Origin: Bradyrhizobium zhengyangense
GTDB lineage: Bacteria; Pseudomonadota; Alphaproteobacteria; Rhizobiales; Xanthobacteraceae
Reading direction: 5' to 3'
DNA: 64,000 bases
Assembly (NCBI RefSeq): GCF_022012435.1
Contig: NZ_JAKLUA010000012.1
Span: 142,802-206,801, forward strand
The stretch's first letter is position 1. Each line of letters opens with the position of its first letter. The notes beneath the pieces are model-generated. The model had not been told where the DNA came from, did no database searches, and saw nothing but the letters and a program-made list of their open reading frames with translations. The translations under genes and the position numbers were made by a program. This document shows positions 59,196-64,000 of this stretch, one piece after another.

Positions 59196-60356
59196 ATGAG
59201 TACGAGTATCGCTGCGCAGAGTTACGCGGCACGGAAGCCAAACAATTCTCGGAAGTCTTCCCGGAAAATGACCACCCAAAACGTGCTTGGCGCCGCCGTG
59301 GCCGGCTGCGTCTTGCTTGCCGGCTGGACCGTCTACAACAACATCTTCGCCGCCAGCGTCTATCCGACCGTCGGCAGCGCCGGTTACGACGAGCCCGTGG
59401 TCAAGCGCGCGCCCAAGGTGGCGCTGCGCGAGGCGGGCGAGGCGATCCGGGAAACCTTTGCCTTGCTGCCCGACCGGCTGCAGGTGGCTGCACCGATTTC
59501 GCGCGAACAGTTCAACGAGCGTTTTGCCGCAGCGGCGACGCAGGGCGTGGATTCGAACGCCGCGAGTGCTGCGCCTGCGACGAAGGTCGCCGAAGCCACT
59601 TCGAAGCCGACCGTCGTCGCGAAGGTCGCCGAAGTGCTGAAGCCGCTCAACCCCGCCAAGGTGGCTGAGAGGGTCGCCGACAAGGTCGCTGACGTCGCGA
59701 AGGGCAAGCGCTCCGACGCGCCGGTGCAACTCGCCTCCGCCGATCCGGCCCAGATCGTGCCGGCGCCGGAAGCCAAGCCAAAATCCTTTGCCGACCGCGC
59801 CAAGGCTGCGGTGATGTCGATCACCGGTCCGCGCCAATCGATGGTGGAGAAGCTGTGGGGCAAGCGTGAGCCCTCCGGCGGTCTGCTCGCCTATGCTTCG
59901 GCCGATGCCAGCGTGACCTCGGCGATCGCGCCGAAAGAGCAGAACCCGATGTTCGGCGGCGCGCCGCCCTATGAGCGCGACACCGCGGTCTACGACATCA
60001 CCGCCAAGACGGTTTACCTACCCGACGGCACCAAGCTCGAGGCGCATTCCGGCCTCGGCTCCAACCTCGACGATCCGCACTCGCAGCGTGTCCGCATGCG
60101 CGGCGTCACCCCGCCGCACATCTACAATCTGAAGCCGCGCGAGGCGCTGTTCCACGGCGTGCCCGCGCTGCGCCTGACCCCGATCGGCGGCGAAAGCGCG
60201 ATCTATGGCCGCGACGGCCTGCTCGCACACACCTTCATGCTCGGGCCAAACGGCGATTCCAACGGTTGCGTGTCGTTCAAGGACTACTACGCATTCCTCG
60301 ACGCCTATCGCAACAAGGGCATCCGCAAGCTCGCGGTGCTGGCGCGGGTCGAGTAG
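59196..60356 (+). CDS. DUF2778/Tlde1-domain L,D-transpeptidase-like protein, membrane anchored, 386 aa
   Basis: A membrane segment (about residues 30-52) is followed by a long Ala/Lys/Val-rich linker (about 60-230) and a C-terminal Tlde1 (DUF2778) domain with VYDITAKTVYLPDGTKLEAHSGLG, HIYNLKPREALFHGVPALRLTPIGG and the catalytic-type end HTFMLGPNGDSNGCVSFKDYYAF (His and Cys). The domain is related to L,D-transpeptidases that act on peptidoglycan. It probably works in the periplasm on the cell wall. The start ATG 59196 has AAGG close before it; ATG 59270 is an alternative. Confidence 0.87.
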   Translation: MSTSIAAQSYAARKPNNSRKSSRKMTTQNVLGAAVAGCVLLAGWTVYNNIFAASVYPTVGSAGYDEPVVKRAPKVALREAGEAIRETFALLPDRLQVAAPISREQFNERFAAAATQGVDSNAASAAPATKVAEATSKPTVVAKVAEVLKPLNPAKVAERVADKVADVAKGKRSDAPVQLASADPAQIVPAPEAKPKSFADRAKAAVMSITGPRQSMVEKLWGKREPSGGLLAYASADASVTSAIAPKEQNPMFGGAPPYERDTAVYDITAKTVYLPDGTKLEAHSGLGSNLDDPHSQRVRMRGVTPPHIYNLKPREALFHGVPALRLTPIGGESAIYGRDGLLAHTFMLGPNGDSNGCVSFKDYYAFLDAYRNKGIRKLAVLARVE

Positions 60357-60379
60357 ATCAGGTCAATTCGAGATCATGC

Positions 60380-60406
60380 AAAAGGGCCGCTCGCTGCGGC
60401 CCTTTT
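60380..60406 (+). terminator. Bidirectional Rho-independent terminator
   Basis: AAAAGGGCCGC (60380-60390) pairs with GCGGCCCTTTT (60396-60406) over a 5-base loop, followed by CATTTTC. Flanking A and T tracts let it work for the gene at 59196 (plus) and the GST gene (minus). Confidence 0.87.
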
Positions 60407-60431
60407 CATTTTCTGCTTCCAGAGTGACCCG

Positions 60432-61070
60432 CTACGCTGCGTTGACCGGCACGGCCTTGCGCAGCACCATTTCGGTGGCAATCGCCTCTCGCACCACCGG
60501 CCGCGCCTGCATGCGCTCGAGATATCTGGCGAGCGAGGGCCATTGCGCGATGTCGACACCTGCGGGACGAAGCAGCAGTAGAGCCCAGGTGAGATGTGCA
60601 TCCGCAACGGTGAAGCTGCGACCGACGAGGAATTCGCGGTCCGCAAGATGCGCTGACGGCACCGACAGCGTTTGCAAGATCCGCGCGCGCGGCTTGGCGA
60701 GCGAGCCGTCGTCCTTGTACCAGAACGTCGGAAACAGGAACGCCTTGTGGATCTCGGCGCCGACGAAGCTCAGCCATTCCTGCAGGCGGTAGCGATCCAA
60801 ATCTCCCGGCCGCGGTGCAAGGCCGCGCTCGGGCTTCAGGTCAGCGATGTATTGCAACACCGCCGCGCACTCGGTCAGCCGCTCGCCGTTTTCCAGCACC
60901 AGCACCGGTACGGCGCCCTTCAAGGAGATGTCGCGAAAATCGCCGTCGCCGTCCGCGACCGTCTTGGTCGCGAGATGAACTTGGTGATAGCGCGCATCGA
61001 GACCTGATTCCATCAGCGCGATGCGGCTCGCAAGCGAGCAGGCCATCGGTGAGAAATAGAGTTGCAGCAT
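60432..61070 (-). CDS. Glutathione S-transferase, beta-class-like
   Basis: A 212-residue GST. The thioredoxin-like N-domain has MLQLYFSPMACSLASRIAL with Cys near residue 11, as in bacterial beta-class GSTs (SPGACS motif). The GSH-binding part is AVPVLVLENGERLTECAAVLQYIADL. The C-terminal helical domain contains REFLVGRSFTVADAHLTWAL. It conjugates or binds glutathione in the cytosol. It follows the isochorismatase gene by 12 bases and is probably co-transcribed with it. Confidence 0.92.
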   Translation of the reverse strand: MLQLYFSPMACSLASRIALMESGLDARYHQVHLATKTVADGDGDFRDISLKGAVPVLVLENGERLTECAAVLQYIADLKPERGLAPRPGDLDRYRLQEWLSFVGAEIHKAFLFPTFWYKDDGSLAKPRARILQTLSVPSAHLADREFLVGRSFTVADAHLTWALLLLRPAGVDIAQWPSLARYLERMQARPVVREAIATEMVLRKAVPVNAA

Positions 61071-61082
61071 CAGCTTGCTCCG

Positions 61083-61676
61083 TTATCTCAGTGCATCGCC
61101 GCGCGCGATGATCGCGAAGCGGTCGGAGAGTTCGGCCAGCGCAACCTCGTGAATGGTGCGCGCGTCCAGCGTGCCGCCGCGTCCGTCGGGCAGGTCGCGC
61201 GTGGCGCAGGCATCGGCATCAATAGTGGTGCGAAAGCCGAGATCGAGCGCGGCGCGCGCCGTGGAGCTGATGCACATATGCGTCATGAAGCCGGCCAGCA
61301 CGATGTTCTTCTTCTCGGTCGCGTCAAGACGCGCCTTGAGATCGGTGCCGGCAAAGGCGTTGGGCAGCTCCTTCTCGATCACGAGCTCACCGGCACGAGG
61401 CGCGAGTTCGGCGACGATGGCACCGCGATCGGCGCTGCGATCGAACAGGCTGCCAGGCTTGCCGCGATGGGCGATATGGATGATCGCGGCTCCGCTCTCG
61501 CGCGCCCGTGCCAGCAGCGCAGCCGCCCGCGCGATCGCGGGGCGCGCGTCGGGCAAGGCGAGGGGGCCTGCAAGATATTCATTCTGGATATCGATGAGCA
61601 CCAGCGCGGCGTCGGAGAGGCGCGGCGGGTTGAGGTCGGCGCCGGCGAGCTGGAGCAGGGTCTTTGCGGTCGTCAT
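61083..61676 (-). CDS. Isochorismatase-like cysteine hydrolase
   Basis: The catalytic triad is visible: Asp in ALVLIDIQNEY, Lys in VIEKELPNAFAGT, and Cys in GFMTHMCISSTARAALDLGF. Length 197 aa from ATG 61676; the frame extends upstream but a Met-Thr-Thr start fits homologues. Such enzymes hydrolyse small amides (nicotinamidase, carbamoylsarcosine or related substrates). It is divergent from a LysR regulator with direct repeats between them, so it is probably the regulator's target. Confidence 0.91.
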   Translation of the reverse strand: MTTAKTLLQLAGADLNPPRLSDAALVLIDIQNEYLAGPLALPDARPAIARAAALLARARESGAAIIHIAHRGKPGSLFDRSADRGAIVAELAPRAGELVIEKELPNAFAGTDLKARLDATEKKNIVLAGFMTHMCISSTARAALDLGFRTTIDADACATRDLPDGRGGTLDARTIHEVALAELSDRFAIIARGDALR

Positions 61677-61733
61677 GGTCGGGCAATCTCCGGGGCGAAA
61701 GGCTTGGCCAACATAGCGCCGGAGCCGCCTGCC

Positions 61734-61774
61734 GATATGCAGGGATATTGCAGCCGGTGGCTGCGATATTGCAG
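61734..61774. promoter_or_regulatory. LysR-type operator between isochorismatase and lysR genes
   Basis: GATATTGCAG occurs at 61744-61753 and 61765-61774, 21 bases (two helical turns) apart. A related GATATGCAGG lies at 61734-61743, and an inverted GCAGCC-GGT-GGCTGC is centred at 61757. Its position in the 128-base divergent gap fits LysR binding. Confidence 0.6.
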
Positions 61775-61804
61775 GCATCTCGCCGCCGATGTAGCCTCAG
61801 GCCC

Positions 61805-62638
61805 ATGAACTGGGACGATCTGCGCATCATCGCCGCCGTCAGGGACGAGGGCACCTATGCAGGCGCCAGCGCGCGGCTGCGCATCGACGAGACCACGGTC
61901 GGGCGCAGGCTGTCGCGCATCGAGCGCGCCCTCGGCCTGCGCCTGTTCGAGGCCGCTGACGGCGTGCGCCGGCCGACGCGGAGCTGCGAGGCGGTGCTGG
62001 CGCATGTCGAGGCGATGGCCGCGCATGCCGCCGAGATCGGCCGTCTCAGCGAGAACCTGGAAGGACCGGTGGGGCGCCTGCGCATTGCCTCCACCAACAC
62101 GGTGGCCGAAGCGGTACTGTCGCCGCGCGCGAGCGACTTCCTGCACGCCAATCCGGGCCTGACGCTGCAATTCCTCACTTCCAGCGAGAACGTCAAATTC
62201 TCGCGCTGGGAGGCTGATCTCGCCATCCGTCTGCGCAAGCCCGACAAGGGCGACTTCGTGATCTCCAGGCTTGGCGACATCAAGCTCTATTACTTCGAGC
62301 CTGTGACGACCGAGGGCGAGTCGATGCTGTGCGCCTATCCGGACGAGCTCGGCGCCATTCCCGAGATGCAATTCCTGCGCACCAAGACGTCGCGCGCGCG
62401 CTGCGTCACCGACAATGTCCGCGTCATCCGCAATCTGATCCGCGCGCATCGGGCCGCCGGCGTGTTGCCGGAATATGTCTGCGCGGACCTGCTCGGCGAT
62501 CGCCGCCTGCGCGCCAGCCTGCTGCCGAAACGGCGCGATGCCTGGCTGCTGGTGCAAAACCACCTCAAGCGCGACGCCGCAACGCGCGTGACGATCGACT
62601 GGATACGCCACTGCTTCCGGGATCTGGCGCAGAGTTGA
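61805..62638 (+). CDS. LysR family transcriptional regulator
   Basis: The HTH (MNWDDLRIIAAVRDEGTYAGASARLRIDETTVGRRLSRIERALG region, residues 1-45) is followed by the substrate domain. At 277 aa it is slightly short for LysR, as in the LysR-substrate subset starting with MNWDDLR. It is divergently placed 128 bases from the isochorismatase-GST genes and probably controls them. Confidence 0.91.
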   Translation: MNWDDLRIIAAVRDEGTYAGASARLRIDETTVGRRLSRIERALGLRLFEAADGVRRPTRSCEAVLAHVEAMAAHAAEIGRLSENLEGPVGRLRIASTNTVAEAVLSPRASDFLHANPGLTLQFLTSSENVKFSRWEADLAIRLRKPDKGDFVISRLGDIKLYYFEPVTTEGESMLCAYPDELGAIPEMQFLRTKTSRARCVTDNVRVIRNLIRAHRAAGVLPEYVCADLLGDRRLRASLLPKRRDAWLLVQNHLKRDAATRVTIDWIRHCFRDLAQS

Positions 62639-62763
62639 TTGCCGGCTAGCGGCGGCCTTGAACGCAGCCCGTCATCCGCACGACCTAGTCAGGAAGGCCG
62701 GGATTGCGCGCGCCGACAGGTTGCGCAATCCTGTGGCCGCGACAATCTCGGGCAGGGAAGGCG

Positions 62764-63510
62764 ATGACCACGCTTCAGGACACCGTCCGGCCGAAGGCCA
62801 GATCCAGCGGGTGGAAGGCGACTGTCATCCTGATCCTGCTCGTGCCCGTGCTGTGGTCGCCACTCCTGCTGTTTCGCTACGTCCTGTATCAGCCGTTCAA
62901 TATCCCGTCCGGCTCGATGATGCCGACGCTGGTGGTCGGCGACTACGTCTTCGCGGCGAAGTATGCCTATGGCTACGGCCGTTATTCGTTTCCCTTCGCG
63001 CCGTCGTTCATCTCCGGCCGTTTCCGCGCCGCTGATCCCGCCTATGGCGACATCGTCGTCTTCCGATCGCCGAAGGTCGATGAGATCGACTATGTCAAAC
63101 GCGTTGTCGGATTGCCTGGCGATCGCATCCAGATGCGGCAGGGACAACTCTTTCTGAACGACAAGCAGGTCGCGCGCGTGGCGTTGAAGGAGGTGGCCGC
63201 GGGCTCTGCCTGCGGCGGCGAGACCGGGACCAGGGTCAAGCGCTGGCGCGAGACGATGCCGAACGGTGCGAGCTACATCACCTACGATTGCGTCGACAAT
63301 GGCTATGCCGACAACACCGAGGTTTACACCGTACCTCCGGGCCATTTCTTCGCACTCGGCGACAACCGAGACAACTCCACCGACAGCCGCTTCAAGTCGG
63401 TGATGGGCTTCGTCCCAATGGACAATCTCATCGGCAAGGTGACGCGGATCTTCTGGTCGCTCGATTCCGAAGGCGAGCTGCGCGTAGACCGGCTGGGGAA
63501 GGTGGGGTAG
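62764..63510 (+). CDS. lepB: Signal peptidase I
   Basis: It cleaves Sec and Tat signal peptides at the inner membrane. One N-terminal helix (about residues 20-42) anchors it. The catalytic Ser is in NIPSGSMMPTL, the Lys in YVKRVVGLPGD, and the family box ALGDNRDNSTDSR is present. It is 248 aa, starting at ATG 62764 after GGAAGG. This looks like one of several paralogues: the usual lepB lies near rnc/era, which are not here. Confidence 0.94.
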   Translation: MTTLQDTVRPKARSSGWKATVILILLVPVLWSPLLLFRYVLYQPFNIPSGSMMPTLVVGDYVFAAKYAYGYGRYSFPFAPSFISGRFRAADPAYGDIVVFRSPKVDEIDYVKRVVGLPGDRIQMRQGQLFLNDKQVARVALKEVAAGSACGGETGTRVKRWRETMPNGASYITYDCVDNGYADNTEVYTVPPGHFFALGDNRDNSTDSRFKSVMGFVPMDNLIGKVTRIFWSLDSEGELRVDRLGKVG

Positions 63511-63517
63511 CCCCGCT

Positions 63518-63557
63518 GTCATTCCGGGGCGGCGCGCAGCGCCGAGCCCGAAATGAC
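63518..63557. repeat. Cloverleaf repeat family, copy D (40-bp reduced form)
   Basis: GTCATTCCGGG and CCCGAAATGAC are the outer arms with one mismatch, enclosing only the first hairpin (GGCGC-GCA-GCGCC). Arms 2 and 3 of the full element are lost. Confidence 0.72.
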
Positions 63558-63583
63558 AAGGGGGGAGAGAGCCGACGCCCCCC

Positions 63584-63614
63584 AAACAAAAACCCCGGCA
63601 TCGCTGCCGGGGTT
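63584..63614 (-). terminator. Rho-independent terminator of groEL
   Basis: A perfect 10-bp stem (AACCCCGGCA/TGCCGGGGTT, TCGC loop) is followed on the minus strand by a T-rich tail (TTTTTGTTTG complement at 63584-63592). It is 33 bases after the groEL stop. Confidence 0.88.
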
Positions 63615-63646
63615 TCGCATTTCGTTGTTTTGCCAGAATGGCTGGA

Positions 63647-64000
63647 TCAGAAGTCCATGCCGCCCATGCCGCCGCCCGGGGGCATTGCGGGGCCGGCGCC
63701 GCCCTTCTTGGGCAGCTCGGCGACCATGGCTTCCGTGGTGATCAGAAGCGCTGCAACCGAGGCTGCGTTCTGGATCGCGGTACGGACCACCTTGGTCGGG
63801 TCGATGATGCCCTTCTTGACGAGGTCGCCGTACTCACCGGTCTGGGAGTCGAAGCCGAAGGCGTACGACTTGTTCTCCAGCACCTTGCCGACGATCACCG
63901 AGCCGTCTTCACCGGCGTTGATGGCGATCTGGCGAGCGGGAGCCGACAGCGCCTTGCGCACGATCTCGACGCCGGTCTTCTGGTCGTCGTTCTTGGTGCG
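63647..64000 (-). CDS. groL: Chaperonin GroEL, C-terminal part (truncated by the window)
   Basis: The frame is open through the right edge and ends with the typical GGMGGMDF tail after GGAGPAMPPG. Visible family parts are KNDDQKTGVEIVRKAL, ARQIAINAGEDGSVIVGKVLE, YGDLVKKGIIDPTKVVRTA and AASVAALLITTEAMVAELP. About 117 residues of the roughly 545 are present. Alphaproteobacteria often carry several groEL copies, so which one this is cannot be told. Confidence 0.95.
   Translation of the reverse strand, partial: RTKNDDQKTGVEIVRKALSAPARQIAINAGEDGSVIVGKVLENKSYAFGFDSQTGEYGDLVKKGIIDPTKVVRTAIQNAASVAALLITTEAMVAELPKKGGAGPAMPPGGGMGGMDF

Overview
The window looks like chromosomal DNA from a GC-rich alphaproteobacterium of the Bradyrhizobium type. 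This is an inference from strong third-position GC, a complete Liv-type branched-chain amino-acid transporter, protocatechuate (pca) genes, a cox/XDH-type molybdoenzyme cluster, many alphaproteobacterial DUF families, and an interspersed 'GTCATTCCGGGGC' repeat of the kind seen in that group. Genes are dense on both strands. I saw no rRNA, tRNA, CRISPR array, insertion sequence or prophage.

Layout. 0-3 kb: end of an unknown gene, a membrane protein, and a metallophosphoesterase next to a Ser/Thr kinase fused to a universal-stress domain. 3-6.5 kb: three small minus-strand genes, rpe, an EF-hand protein and a P1-family peptidase. 6.5-10 kb: a membrane hybrid histidine kinase and a single-domain response regulator. 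10-15.2 kb: livJ and livHMGF on the minus strand. 15.4-19 kb: a Gln-rich small protein, a membrane protein and pcaB-pcaD-pcaC. 19.2-26.1 kb: coxG-coxS-coxM-coxD-coxE-two XdhC genes-MoeA/MobA fusion; the large catalytic subunit coxL is absent. 26.3-31.5 kb: DUF4189, CYTH-CHAD, DUF2000, zinc alcohol dehydrogenase, GFA protein, and an SRPBCC-ArsR pair.

31.6-36.5 kb: a TetR regulator whose promoter carries a perfect 20-bp palindrome, followed by a translationally coupled adaptor/ABC ATPase/ABC-2 permease efflux operon and a class III cyclase. 36.9-40.9 kb: a GntR/UTRA regulator, MFS transporter, Tat-exported amidohydrolase and PhzF protein, possibly one catabolic unit. 40.9-43 kb: DUF72-DUF488 and small exported or membrane proteins. 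43.3-56.2 kb: a surface-glycan or glycoconjugate cluster with lower-GC stretches. It holds a DPM-like/GtrA enzyme, an ArnT-like GT-C enzyme, epimerase, DegT aminotransferase, GT25, WbqC, a five-gene methyltransferase/SDR/ATP-grasp/phosphoesterase/methyltransferase operon, and a TPR-glycosyltransferase-methyltransferase fusion. 56.1-58.7 kb: a FecR-CHASE2/cyclase pair. 59.2-64 kb: a Tlde1/DUF2778 protein, GST, isochorismatase with a divergent LysR, signal peptidase I, and the 3' end of groEL.

Most notable: the five-gene operon at 49.9-53.9 kb, with three overlapping start/stop junctions and no composite function I can name; the missing coxL; a repeat that folds on paper as a four-way cloverleaf with compensatory changes between copies, two copies lying inside operons; and three autoregulator genes whose operator-embedded promoters place the predicted transcription start at or next to the start codon (possible leaderless mRNAs).
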